Assembly (NCBI GenBank): GCA_905203475.1
Contig: CAJKWD010000020.1
Span: forward strand, 1 to 19,646
Source: an uncultured Acholeplasmataceae bacterium
Lineage (GTDB): Bacteria; Bacillota_I; Bacilli_A; RF39; UBA660
Length of the DNA stretch: 19,646 nucleotides
Direction of reading: 5' to 3'
In this document: piece by piece, positions 6,926-14,571 of the stretch
How the letters are laid out: every line of letters begins with the position of its first letter
Numbering within the stretch: the first letter of the stretch is position 1
Notes under the pieces: model-generated
What the model saw: only the letters and a program-made list of their open reading frames with translations
What the model was told of the DNA's origin: nothing
Databases searched by the model: none
Made by a program: the position numbers and the translations under genes

Positions 6926-7456
6926 TTAAAGACCATATATTACTCCTAAAATAATCAAAACAATTCCACCACATATAGGGGCAAGTACACCAAACAGATT
7001 ATTTAATTTCTTTCCTAAGTTTAATCCCAACCATGTAAAAAAGCCACTACAAATTGAAAAGGTAAGAGCGCATAAAAGTAAATGAGAAGAGATGGCAGAA
7101 ATACCAATTCCCACAGAAAAACTATCCATTGATACAGCAAACCCAAATAATAATAATTCTGCTAAGTGAAGTTCTTTCACTTCTTTTTCCTGCTTTAAAC
7201 TTTCAAATATCATTTGAATGCCAATAAAACATAAAATAATAGAAACAATAAACTCTGGATCTAAAGGTAATATTTGAAATAATATTTTACCAAAAAAATG
7301 ACCCAGTAATGGCATGAAGAAATGATAACATGCTACGATAATTGATAATTTCCAGACAAATTGTTTTTTTAAGTTTAATGTTCCATATAAAAGCGATAAC
7401 GAAAAAGCATCCATAGATAGACTAATTGCAATTAAAAATATAACGAAAACATGCAT
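6926..7456 (-). CDS. mntP: MntP/YtaF-family manganese efflux membrane protein
   Basis: Member of the MntP family (DUF204), six-helix exporters of Mn2+ (family knowledge). The internal two-fold repeat is clear: SMDAFSLS (14-21) in the first half and SMDSFSVGIG (110-119) in the second, each with the transport Asp (Asp16, Asp112). Length is 176. The place next to spoIIR matches B. subtilis mntP (ywlD), supporting MntP over the sporulation paralogue YtaF, though function is inferred. SD AGGTGAT is close to the ATG. Both are caught in a perfect 11-bp inverted repeat (see 7451-7482). There is no room for a yybP-ykoY-type manganese riboswitch in the 31-base gap to spoIIR, so it is probably cotranscribed with spoIIR. 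Confidence 0.85.
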   Translation of the reverse strand: MHVFVIFLIAISLSMDAFSLSLLYGTLNLKKQFVWKLSIIVACYHFFMPLLGHFFGKILFQILPLDPEFIVSIILCFIGIQMIFESLKQEKEVKELHLAELLLFGFAVSMDSFSVGIGISAISSHLLLCALTFSICSGFFTWLGLNLGKKLNNLFGVLAPICGGIVLIILGVIYGL

Positions 7457-7482
7457 AGAATCACCTAAATAATTCTATGCAT
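7451..7482 (-). promoter_or_regulatory. Perfect 11-bp inverted repeat over the mntP SD and start codon
   Basis: ATGCATAGAAT (7472-7482, read on the - strand) and ATTCTATGCAT (7451-7461) are perfect inverted copies around a 10-base loop. In mRNA the loop carries the SD core AGGTG and the 3' arm contains the mntP AUG. The 5' arm begins a 5-codon open frame (AUG CAU AGA AUU AUU UAG) that ends on the SD. It could be a translational on/off hairpin or a protein operator. Confidence 0.6.
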
Positions 7483-7487
7483 TCTAA

Positions 7488-8018
7488 CTATAAATATTTT
7501 TCAATCAGTTCTTGGATAAAAAATTTATATTCAGTATCTTCCTTTTCCTCTGTTTCTTCTGCTTCCATAATACACAATGGAGGGAATAAAACACACCACC
7601 AATTATCTCCTTCCCCTTTTCCTAAAGTAACTAATACAGATTCATAATCTCCTTCTGGGTAAGTAATTCCTTTATATGTTTTTTCAGGAAAATGATGAAT
7701 CCCATAATCTAATTGAAATGATAGGGGACTATTTTGTTGTTGTAAAGTAGTTGCTACTTTTGTTCTTAAATTAGGTAAATTGGCTCCGATTTTTTTTCGA
7801 GCACTATCAATTCCTTTTGTATCTTTCAACATCATATATAAATCTCCTTGTAGTGCTTCACTGACTTTCATTTTCAATTGTTGATCTTCTGTGCTATTGG
7901 AATTTGCCAATACACGTAAGCGAATTGCTTCTTCGGGAATTAAAACATTTGTAGATTTCGCACTTAAGGTTTGAAAAAACAAAACAGATATTAATCCAAT
8001 CACAATATATTTCTTCAT
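7488..8018 (-). CDS. spoIIR: Stage II sporulation protein R (SpoIIR), signal for pro-sigma-E processing
   Basis: SpoIIR is made in the forespore under sigma-F and secreted into the intermembrane space, where it activates SpoIIGA to process pro-sigma-E in the mother cell (family knowledge). Seen: an N-terminal signal/anchor (about 3-20), IPEEAIRLRVLANSNSTEDQ (27-46), the YPEGDYESVLVTLGKGEGDNWW-type central block, CVLFPPLC, and the ending KFFIQELIEKYL. All match B. subtilis SpoIIR, although 176 residues is shorter than its 224. The SD AAGGGAG (8028-8034) is partly inside the 3' arm of a terminator-like hairpin. mntP lies 31 bases downstream on the same strand. Confidence 0.95.
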   Translation of the reverse strand: MKKYIVIGLISVLFFQTLSAKSTNVLIPEEAIRLRVLANSNSTEDQQLKMKVSEALQGDLYMMLKDTKGIDSARKKIGANLPNLRTKVATTLQQQNSPLSFQLDYGIHHFPEKTYKGITYPEGDYESVLVTLGKGEGDNWWCVLFPPLCIMEAEETEEKEDTEYKFFIQELIEKYL

Positions 8019-8056
8019 AAAAAATCGCTCCCTTACATTGTCATAATGAGCGATTT
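8019..8056 (-). terminator. rlmH terminator-like hairpin overlapping the spoIIR SD and start
   Basis: On the - strand AAATCGCTC (8048-8056) and GAGCGATTT (8022-8030) form a perfect 9-bp stem around a 17-base loop. A T6 run (8019-8024) follows immediately and touches the spoIIR ATG. The spoIIR SD AAGGGAG straddles loop and stem. It may terminate rlmH transcripts and also mask the spoIIR SD in read-through RNA. Confidence 0.6.
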
Positions 8057-8072
8057 AATAAATTTTATTCAA

Positions 8073-8528
8073 TTATTTATGGTATGATTCATGGTTCTGT
8101 ATTTTATAAGCACGATATATTTGTTCTAACAATACAATGCGAAACAACTGATGAGGAAAGGTCAATTTGCTAAATGATAATGACCAATGACTCATTTTCT
8201 TTATACTTTGATCTAATCCATAAGAACCACCAATAATAAAAGTAATTGTCGAATGTGTTTGATAAATTGAATCTATTTTTTGAGCAAATGCTTCACTAGA
8301 AACTTGTGTTCCTTCTATTTCTAATGTTATTACATAGTCTTTAGAGCCAATATACCTTTGTATCATATTTGCTTCTTTTTTTATATTTTCTTCGATATTA
8401 GATGTTGTAACATCGGGAACTTCAATAATTTCTAACTTGGTATATTTAGATAATCGCTTTTGGTATTCGGCAATTGCTTCACGATAAAATGCTTCTTTGA
8501 CTTTTCCAATACAAATAATTTTAATCAT
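8073..8528 (-). CDS. rlmH: 23S rRNA (pseudouridine-1915 N3)-methyltransferase RlmH
   Basis: SPOUT-class SAM methyltransferase that methylates pseudouridine 1915 in helix 69 of 23S rRNA in assembled 70S ribosomes (family knowledge). Motifs: MIKIICIGKVKE start, SAM-binding knot TFIIGGSYGLD (96-106), then LTFPHQLFRIVLLEQIYRAYKI and the invariant C-terminal YHK (149-151). At 151 residues it is slightly shorter than the usual 155-159. Its ATG overlaps the walJ stop by four bases (ATGA), indicating translational coupling in the walJ-rlmH unit. rlmH also follows the walJ region in B. subtilis. Confidence 0.97.
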   Translation of the reverse strand: MIKIICIGKVKEAFYREAIAEYQKRLSKYTKLEIIEVPDVTTSNIEENIKKEANMIQRYIGSKDYVITLEIEGTQVSSEAFAQKIDSIYQTHSTITFIIGGSYGLDQSIKKMSHWSLSFSKLTFPHQLFRIVLLEQIYRAYKIQNHESYHK

Positions 8529-9277
8529 ACTTCCACCAACTCAGTTTGTTCTTTTTGTGTTGATATAATAACAGGAATTTCATATGGTATTTTCTCAACA
8601 CAAGTCTCATATGCAATTTTAGCATCATTATTTTCTTCACTCAAGTGAATTAATATAATTTTTTCTGTGTTCTTACCAATCAATTTCGATAAATAATAAC
8701 TGCTATCGACATTCGATAAATGACCTCTATCACCTAAAATACGTTGTTTTAAATGATATGGATATTTTCCATTCATCAGTAAATTAATATCATGGTTACT
8801 TTCCATAATATAAACGCTTCTATTTTTTAACATACTAAAGTATTTTTGATTTAAATAACCGGTATCCGTAATATAAACAATAGAGGCATTATCTTCTTCA
8901 AATAGATATCCATTGGAATCATCTACATCATGGCTTGTTTTAAAAACTGTTACATGAAATGTATCTACTTCAAAATATTTATCGATAATCGTATATGAAA
9001 ATTCAGGATATGTTTTTACTAATTCATCATACATAATTTGACTTACATATAATTCTGGATGATATCTTTTGATAAAGACACGTAAACCACTAATATGGTC
9101 TACGTGTGTATGGGTAAGAAAAATTCCTTCAATTTCTTTTGGATCAATTTCTAATTCTTTTAATTTTTTTTCAACATAAGTTGAAGTTGTTCCAAGATCT
9201 ACTAAAAACTTATGGTGATTCGTTTCTATATAAGTGGAATTTCCCTTACTACCGCTTGCTAAAACACTTACTTTCAT
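8525..9277 (-). CDS. walJ: WalJ/YycJ-type metallo-beta-lactamase-fold hydrolase
   Basis: Metallo-hydrolase of the YycJ/WalJ family. The name comes from the walRK cell-wall stress operon; the proposed link is to coordination of division with replication, and the exact substrate is not settled (family knowledge). Seen: N-terminal VLASGSKGNSTYI, the metal motif LTHTHVDH (54-61) followed by ISGLR, YITDTGYL, MESNHD and GHLSNVDSS. Length is 250. It starts on the last base of the upstream M23 peptidase stop (TAATG) and overlaps rlmH by four bases, so the three genes are coupled. walRK, walH and walI are absent from this position. Confidence 0.93.
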   Translation of the reverse strand: MKVSVLASGSKGNSTYIETNHHKFLVDLGTTSTYVEKKLKELEIDPKEIEGIFLTHTHVDHISGLRVFIKRYHPELYVSQIMYDELVKTYPEFSYTIIDKYFEVDTFHVTVFKTSHDVDDSNGYLFEEDNASIVYITDTGYLNQKYFSMLKNRSVYIMESNHDINLLMNGKYPYHLKQRILGDRGHLSNVDSSYYLSKLIGKNTEKIILIHLSEENNDAKIAYETCVEKIPYEIPVIISTQKEQTELVEV

Positions 9278-10725
9278 TAGTATAAGAGTAGAGCATTATA
9301 GACTTGACCACGTCGTGGTGCTCCATTTCTCCATGCTTCAAAATGTAAATGACATCCAGTAGCTCTACCGGTTTTTCCAACATATCCGATTAATTGTCCT
9401 TTTTCTACAACTTGCCCTACATGAACTACATATTTAGACATGTGAGCATATAAAGTATAATATCCATTATTATGGTTAATTGTTACATAATTACCATTTC
9501 CTAAATCTGGACGGTATGCTGCTTCTGTTACAACACCATTATTAGCAGCCCAAATTGGTTTTCCACAACTTTCCGCAATATCTGCTCCTGTATGTAGTGA
9601 ACGTGCCCCACTAATTGGATCGACACGGTATCCCATAGGACTAATTACATAATGACTTGGAACTGGCCAATACCAAGCGCCATATCCTACAGATGGTATT
9701 ACTTTATCACCCTTAACTACAATTCTCTTGATAGCAGGTTTTAATTCTTCACGAGATTGAATTTCTGTAGATATAACATCGCCATTAATATAAGTTAACT
9801 CTTGTTTTACGCGATCTAATCCATTCTCTCCTTCTTGAATGACTTCATCTTCTCCTACCAATTTACTAGAATCATATCTTTCTTCTGTAGAATAGTTATT
9901 TACAACATCTGATGTTTGATTTACAACAGATACTACTTGAATTTGTGGATCTGTCATACCAATTACAACTGTTTGGCCAGGAAATAATAAACTCTTTTCA
10001 CTTGTGAATTCCGGATTTGATATTAAAAATTCATTCACACTAATTTGATTATTAAATGCTACTTGACTAATTGTATCTCCTACTTGCACAGTATAATTTT
10101 TCTTATTATTATTTTTTCCAAATAATAAGTACTGAGATAATTCTGTAGAATCTGTATAAATTTTTTCTGTAACAGGAATATAACTTTCACTCATAGTCAT
10201 ATTGTTATTAATATAAATATTATCAATGTAACTACCAGTTGTGGTTACAGGTGATTGTGTATCTTCCATATATGATTCATATTCTTCTGTTCCAACAAAT
10301 GTTTTTACTGTATTTTCTAGCGCTTCTTTTGCAACTGACTTTTTATCTATATACAATCTCGTTTTCTTTTTACCATTTTGAATTGTGAGACGATATCCTT
10401 TGATTGTAAACGGTTTTTTTTCAGAAATTTTCTGATAGATATCAGCAACACGATCTACCTTTTCATCGTATGTGATCACTTTTTTTATCTCTAGACCATT
10501 GGGAGCATATACCTTGTCAGCATTTAATTTCTTCTTATAAGCTTCTCCCTTTTGGTCAATATACTCTTCTAATGCGTCTTTTGATTTAACACGTCCAATA
10601 ACTTCATCATCTAAATATACTTCATATACTGTATTTGGTTCTACATCTCCTTTTGATTGAAATCCTGATACAAATACAGTACTAATCAAAATAACTGCCA
10701 ATAATAATAAACCTATTTTCTTCAT
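9277..10725 (-). CDS. Exported M23 peptidoglycan endopeptidase with LysM and G5 domains
   Basis: Predicted cell-wall hydrolase that cuts peptide cross-links. There is an N-terminal signal/anchor (about 3-21), a long region of unknown fold (30-200), LysM at about 210-256 (YTVQVGDTISQVAFNNQISV), a G5-like region at about 265-341, and M23 from about 360 to the end. The metal and catalytic residues are all present: HTGAD (His378, Asp382), YAHMS (His428) and GCHLHFE (His459, His461). It should therefore be an active enzyme, unlike SpoIIQ in the same window. It sits between dnaB and walJ, where B. subtilis has purA-walRKHI, and its stop overlaps the walJ start. It may be a growth-associated wall hydrolase; the timing is not shown by the sequence. 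Confidence 0.92.
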   Translation of the reverse strand: MKKIGLLLLAVILISTVFVSGFQSKGDVEPNTVYEVYLDDEVIGRVKSKDALEEYIDQKGEAYKKKLNADKVYAPNGLEIKKVITYDEKVDRVADIYQKISEKKPFTIKGYRLTIQNGKKKTRLYIDKKSVAKEALENTVKTFVGTEEYESYMEDTQSPVTTTGSYIDNIYINNNMTMSESYIPVTEKIYTDSTELSQYLLFGKNNNKKNYTVQVGDTISQVAFNNQISVNEFLISNPEFTSEKSLLFPGQTVVIGMTDPQIQVVSVVNQTSDVVNNYSTEERYDSSKLVGEDEVIQEGENGLDRVKQELTYINGDVISTEIQSREELKPAIKRIVVKGDKVIPSVGYGAWYWPVPSHYVISPMGYRVDPISGARSLHTGADIAESCGKPIWAANNGVVTEAAYRPDLGNGNYVTINHNNGYYTLYAHMSKYVVHVGQVVEKGQLIGYVGKTGRATGCHLHFEAWRNGAPRRGQVYNALLLY

Positions 10726-10756
10726 AAATCACATACCTTTCTATTCTAACAATTCA

Positions 10757-12100
10757 CTATGATTCTTCACGGTTGATAAAATTTAAAAATGTAGATGTCT
10801 GTAATTTAAATATTAAATCCACAGTCGCAGTTGGGCCACTACGATTTTTTCTAATTAGTAGTTCGCTACGACTTGTATTTTCATCAATGGCATTTTCTTT
10901 ATGATAATAATCATCACGATATAAAAATGCAACTAAATCCGCATCTTGTTCGATTGATCCTGATTCTCTTAAATCGCTTAAAATTGGTCGCTTATCGTCA
11001 CGGCCTTCCACGCTACGTGAAAGTTGTGCTAAAGCAATAACAGGAATGTTTAATTCCATTGCCATTGTTTTTAATGAACGAGAGATTTCTGATACTTCTT
11101 GTTGTCTTTGACCAGCATATTTACTAGAACCACTAATTAACTGTAAGTAGTCAATAATAACGGCTGCAAGACCTGTATCACTTGCCGATAAACGACGACA
11201 TTTAGAACGAATATCACTAATAGAAAGACCTGGTGTATCATCAATATATATTTTCTTATTAGCAAGTCTACTCATTGCTTCATTAACGCGTTTCCAGTCC
11301 TGATGCTCTAATCGCCCGGTACGCAATTTTCTACTATCGATTTGTCCTGCACTAGCGATCATACGCATTGCTAACTGTTCTGCTCCCATTTCCAAGTTGA
11401 AAATAGCAACTGCTTTATCTGTATTATTCGCCATATTCATTGCTAAATTTAAAGCAAACGCTGTTTTTCCCATCGCTGGACGAGCAGCAATGATAATTAA
11501 CTCATTCTCATGAAAACCAGAAGTAATTCGATCTAAATCATAAAAGCCAGTGGCAATACCTGTGATTTCACCCTTATTCTTTGATAATTTCTCTAAATCT
11601 AACTGTGTTTTATTTAATACATCAGATAAACTACGAAATTCTGTTCCTTTTCTTGTTTTTACAACGTTTAATATCTTCTTTTCTGCATTGTCTAATAACT
11701 CACTAATATCACCAGTTGCGCCAAAACAGTCATTAGCAATTTCAGTAGATTCTTCAATTAAACGCCTTAAAATAGCATTTTCTTCAACAATCTGCATGTA
11801 ATTATCTACATTGGCAGCACTTGGTACAATATTTGTTAATTCGCTTAAATATTCTACATCTCCAACTTGTTTCAACCATTTTCGTTTATCTAATTCTGCA
11901 CTTACAGTTGTAAAATCAATTGGAATCTGTTTTTCTAATAAATCACTCATCACTTCAAATATTTTTTTATGATTATCAGAATAAAACAAATCTTTATCCA
12001 AATTCTCTACACATTTTTGAGCAGCATACTTAGATAAAAACATAGATCCTAATACAGACTGTTCTGCTTCTATATTATGTGGTATAACTCTCTCCTTCAC
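10757..12100 (-). CDS. dnaB: Replicative DNA helicase DnaB (named DnaC in B. subtilis)
   Basis: Hexameric 5'-3' helicase that unwinds DNA at the replication fork. Length 447. The N-terminal domain begins ERVIPHNIEAEQSVLGSM. The RecA-like C-terminal domain has Walker A ARPAMGKT (206-213), VIIDYLQLI (Walker B), the LAQLSR motif, and SDLRESGSIEQDADLV near the end. The start is a GTG at 12100, preceded by an unusual G-rich SD (CGGGGGGAT); it agrees with the family N-terminus. Order DHH-rplI-dnaB matches gdpP-rplI-dnaC in B. subtilis. The gap to rplI is about 20 bases, so it is cotranscribed. Confidence 0.97.
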   Translation of the reverse strand: MKERVIPHNIEAEQSVLGSMFLSKYAAQKCVENLDKDLFYSDNHKKIFEVMSDLLEKQIPIDFTTVSAELDKRKWLKQVGDVEYLSELTNIVPSAANVDNYMQIVEENAILRRLIEESTEIANDCFGATGDISELLDNAEKKILNVVKTRKGTEFRSLSDVLNKTQLDLEKLSKNKGEITGIATGFYDLDRITSGFHENELIIIAARPAMGKTAFALNLAMNMANNTDKAVAIFNLEMGAEQLAMRMIASAGQIDSRKLRTGRLEHQDWKRVNEAMSRLANKKIYIDDTPGLSISDIRSKCRRLSASDTGLAAVIIDYLQLISGSSKYAGQRQQEVSEISRSLKTMAMELNIPVIALAQLSRSVEGRDDKRPILSDLRESGSIEQDADLVAFLYRDDYYHKENAIDENTSRSELLIRKNRSGPTATVDLIFKLQTSTFLNFINREES

Positions 12101-12121
12101 AGCAATCCCCCCGAACTACAT

Positions 12122-12559
12122 CTATTTTACATGAACTCTCATTTTCGCAATTACTTTTTTATGTAATTCAATCTCTACAAAATGGGTTCCCAAACTTTGA
12201 ATTGGATGATCCAAATGAATTTGTTTTTTATCAATATGAAATCCTTCTTTATTCAAAGCTTCTTTTAATTGTTTTACAGAAATTTGTCCAAACATTTTTC
12301 CTTCTTTTCCTGTTTTGGCATTGAATTCAAATGTTTTTGCCTCTAATTCTTTTTTTATATCTTCCATATCGTGAACTTTTAAAGTTTCTGCTATGCCACG
12401 ACGTGCTTCTTCATTCTTTAATTTTGTCATATTTCCGGAACTTGCTAAAACAGCATATCCATTCTTAATTAAAAAGTTATTTCCATATCCATCTTTTACT
12501 TCTTTTACTTCTCCTTTTTTTCCTTGACCTTTTAAATCACGAATAAATATTACTTTCAT
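12122..12559 (-). CDS. rplI: 50S ribosomal protein L9
   Basis: L9 binds 23S rRNA near the L1 stalk and helps keep the reading frame (family knowledge). I start at the ATG at 12559, giving 145 residues beginning MKVIFIRDLKGQGKKGEVKEVKDGYG, the typical L9 start. An in-frame ATG five codons upstream overlaps the SD (GGAAGGTGA) and is unlikely. The N-terminal rRNA-binding domain ends near residue 50 (FLIKNGYAVLAS), a long helix follows, and the C-terminal domain ends ELHKKVIAKMRVHV. Its SD lies next to the stop of the upstream DHH gene, so the two are coupled. Confidence 0.97.
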   Translation of the reverse strand: MKVIFIRDLKGQGKKGEVKEVKDGYGNNFLIKNGYAVLASSGNMTKLKNEEARRGIAETLKVHDMEDIKKELEAKTFEFNAKTGKEGKMFGQISVKQLKEALNKEGFHIDKKQIHLDHPIQSLGTHFVEIELHKKVIAKMRVHVK

Positions 12560-12563
12560 TGTT

Positions 12564-13538
12564 TCACCTTCCATTCAGTACTTGAATTAATTCTTCTTTT
12601 ACTTCAGCAATTGTTTTATTTTTAATACTAGTGGCAGCATCTGTCGTATGACCTCCACCACCTAATTGTTCCATATATTCTTCTACATTAATTTTCCCAA
12701 TAGAACGCGCACTTACATACACAGTTTCTTTATCTAAACGTCCTATTACAAAAGATGCCTCAACATTATCAAATTTTAAAAGTTCTTCAGCAATCACTGC
12801 TAAATCTTTTCTTTCATAATGTTGTTCATCTAAAATACACATAGCCATATGTTGATTTACCATAAAACTTTTTTTCACAAAATGCTGTCTTTTTAAATAA
12901 CTATTTCTATCTTCTTTTAATAATTCCTGTTTTAAAACATGATCTGCACCTATCTTAGTTAAAAAAGCTGCAGCTTCATACGTTTTATCTGTCGTTTTCA
13001 CATTAAATTGATTAGTATCAATTTCAATTCCAGCTAACATAATCGTTGCAATCACAGGATTTACCGTTTTGTTTAAATATTTCAAATAGTCAACCATAAT
13101 CTCATTAACACTTGATAAATCAGGGGCAGTATATTCAAATAATGTAGGATACTGTGTTGTCATATTTTTCACATGATGATCAATTACTACAATTTTTTCA
13201 AATTGATTTACTACTTCTGGAAACTCTAACATTTCCTTTTTATATACATCTAATATAACCAACAAACTATTATTTCGTTTATATTCTAGATAATTTTTTT
13301 CGTTTAAAAAAGCAATATCAATTTTTGCCTTTTCTAGACTTTCCAATGCATGAGAAATTGCCATATTATCTTTTAATTTTTCCAAAAAAACATACGAATT
13401 TTTATCAAAACTTCTAACAATTTCATAAAGTGCTAAAGAAGATCCAAAGGCATCCATGTCAATATCATGATGAGCCATAATCATTACATTATCACTTTCA
13501 CGAATTAAAGACGTTAATTTTTTAAACATTGTTTCCAT
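12564..13538 (-). CDS. Stand-alone DHH/DHHA1 phosphodiesterase, catalytic part of GdpP (probable c-di-AMP phosphodiesterase)
   Basis: Matches the C-terminal half of GdpP, the c-di-AMP phosphodiesterase, but is only 324 residues; the usual two membrane helices, PAS and degenerate GGDEF domains (total about 650) are missing. Metal ligands are present: AHHDIDMD (His23, Asp27, Asp29), LVILD (Asp97), VIDHH (120-122) and GIEID (Asp174). The DHHA1 motif GGGGH is at 293-297. DMD rather than DGD in the first motif, and the position before rplI-dnaB, favour GdpP over NrnA. No N-terminal remnant exists: the 100 bases upstream are non-coding, and whiA lies beyond. SD AGGTGAT precedes the ATG and an own promoter is likely. 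It is probably cytosolic; substrate is inferred. Confidence 0.87.
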   Translation of the reverse strand: METMFKKLTSLIRESDNVMIMAHHDIDMDAFGSSLALYEIVRSFDKNSYVFLEKLKDNMAISHALESLEKAKIDIAFLNEKNYLEYKRNNSLLVILDVYKKEMLEFPEVVNQFEKIVVIDHHVKNMTTQYPTLFEYTAPDLSSVNEIMVDYLKYLNKTVNPVIATIMLAGIEIDTNQFNVKTTDKTYEAAAFLTKIGADHVLKQELLKEDRNSYLKRQHFVKKSFMVNQHMAMCILDEQHYERKDLAVIAEELLKFDNVEASFVIGRLDKETVYVSARSIGKINVEEYMEQLGGGGHTTDAATSIKNKTIAEVKEELIQVLNGR

Positions 13539-13555
13539 GGAATCACCTATACATC

Positions 13556-13584
13556 ATTATACTATATTTTTTCAAATATGTCTT
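13556..13584 (-). promoter_or_regulatory. Candidate promoter of the DHH-rplI-dnaB unit
   Basis: On the - strand: AAGACA (13579-13584), 17-base spacer, TATAAT (13556-13561). The -10 is perfect and the -35 matches TTGACA at four of six positions. It lies in the 100-base gap between whiA and the DHH gene, downstream of the whiA terminator. Confidence 0.55.
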
Positions 13585-13600
13585 CCTCATATCTTATAAC

Positions 13601-13640
13601 AAAAACAAAAAAATGAAAATGCAATTTCGCAAATTCATTT
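13601..13640 (-). terminator. Probable intrinsic terminator of whiA
   Basis: On the - strand an imperfect hairpin (AAATGAA then TGC, loop of about 6, GCA then TTCATTT, with a 2x2 internal loop; 13611-13640) is followed by a U-rich tract (T7 G T5). The stem starts within the whiA stop codon. Confidence 0.6.
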
Positions 13641-14571
13641 ATTTTTCACTTTCTTTTATCTTGTTAGCTAAATCTTTTATTTTTTTAAAACGATGGTGCA
13701 ATCCTGACTTCGTAATTTTGTTACCTGTTTCCATACTAATAATTTCGCTTAACTCTAATAGAGATACTTCTGGATACTTTAATCGATAATTAGCCACTTC
13801 CTGTACTTTATCATCTAATAATTCAAATACATCATGTTCTTTTAGATACTGAATATCTTTTATTTGCTGATTAGCAGTCTCCATTAATTTTTCGACATTG
13901 GCCTGCTCACAATTATTTAAACGATTGGTTCTATTTTTTTCTTCACGATAAATACGAATATCTTCATAATACATCGTTGCCTTATCAGCACCTATAATTC
14001 TCAAAAAATCACCAATTTTTTCAGCTTCTTTCATATATACCATATATTTATTTTCTCTTTTTAAAAGCTTAGCATTTAAACGAAATCCATTTAATAAATC
14101 CAGAATAAATTCTGCATATTCCAAATCACTAAAGACAAATTCCAAATGATAACGAGAAGTTTTAGGATCATTCATACTGCCACATGATAAAAATACACCT
14201 CTCAAATAAGAACGTCTTAATTCAAAATCATCATAAATATATGAATGAGGTACCATTCTCATCTTACCGTTTTCTATAATTGATAAATCTTCTAATATTT
14301 CATGTTCTTTATATTTCACTTCTAATATATATTGTAAATTCTTATTAAAATTATATCCACGACGGACAATAATCTTACTTGTTACATCATAGTTTTTTTG
14401 AATTAATTGAAAGATACGACGCGAAACATTTTCATTTTCTGTAGTTACTTGAAAATATTGGTCGTGAATTGTAGCAAGATTTCTAACTAAAGCGGATAAT
14501 TCTGATATTTCATCTGTTTTGGTTGTTTTTAAATTGCTTACTTCTTCTTTAATTGATCCTGTAAATGACAT
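13639..14571 (-). CDS. whiA: WhiA, DNA-binding protein with LAGLIDADG-like fold
   Basis: WhiA controls sporulation septation in actinomycetes and affects division and chromosome segregation in Bacilli (family knowledge). The 310-residue protein begins MSFTGSIKEEVSNL. It has the LAGLIDADG-like core (RRSYLRGVFLSCGSMNDP near 117-134, YHLEFVF, FLRIIGAD) and a C-terminal helix-turn-helix (about 255-305; YPEVSLLELSEI and SGLHHRFKKI). The ATG overlaps the yvcK stop (TAATG), so the pair is translationally coupled, as is usual. crh, often next in Bacilli, is absent: a terminator and the DHH gene follow. Confidence 0.96.
   Translation of the reverse strand: MSFTGSIKEEVSNLKTTKTDEISELSALVRNLATIHDQYFQVTTENENVSRRIFQLIQKNYDVTSKIIVRRGYNFNKNLQYILEVKYKEHEILEDLSIIENGKMRMVPHSYIYDDFELRRSYLRGVFLSCGSMNDPKTSRYHLEFVFSDLEYAEFILDLLNGFRLNAKLLKRENKYMVYMKEAEKIGDFLRIIGADKATMYYEDIRIYREEKNRTNRLNNCEQANVEKLMETANQQIKDIQYLKEHDVFELLDDKVQEVANYRLKYPEVSLLELSEIISMETGNKITKSGLHHRFKKIKDLANKIKESEK

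Noticed and set aside
6882..6974. N-terminal extension of fructose-bisphosphate aldolase to an ATG at 6974
   Set aside because: It would translate the promoter and the end of mntP. The residues do not fit the family, and the ATG at 6881 has an SD.
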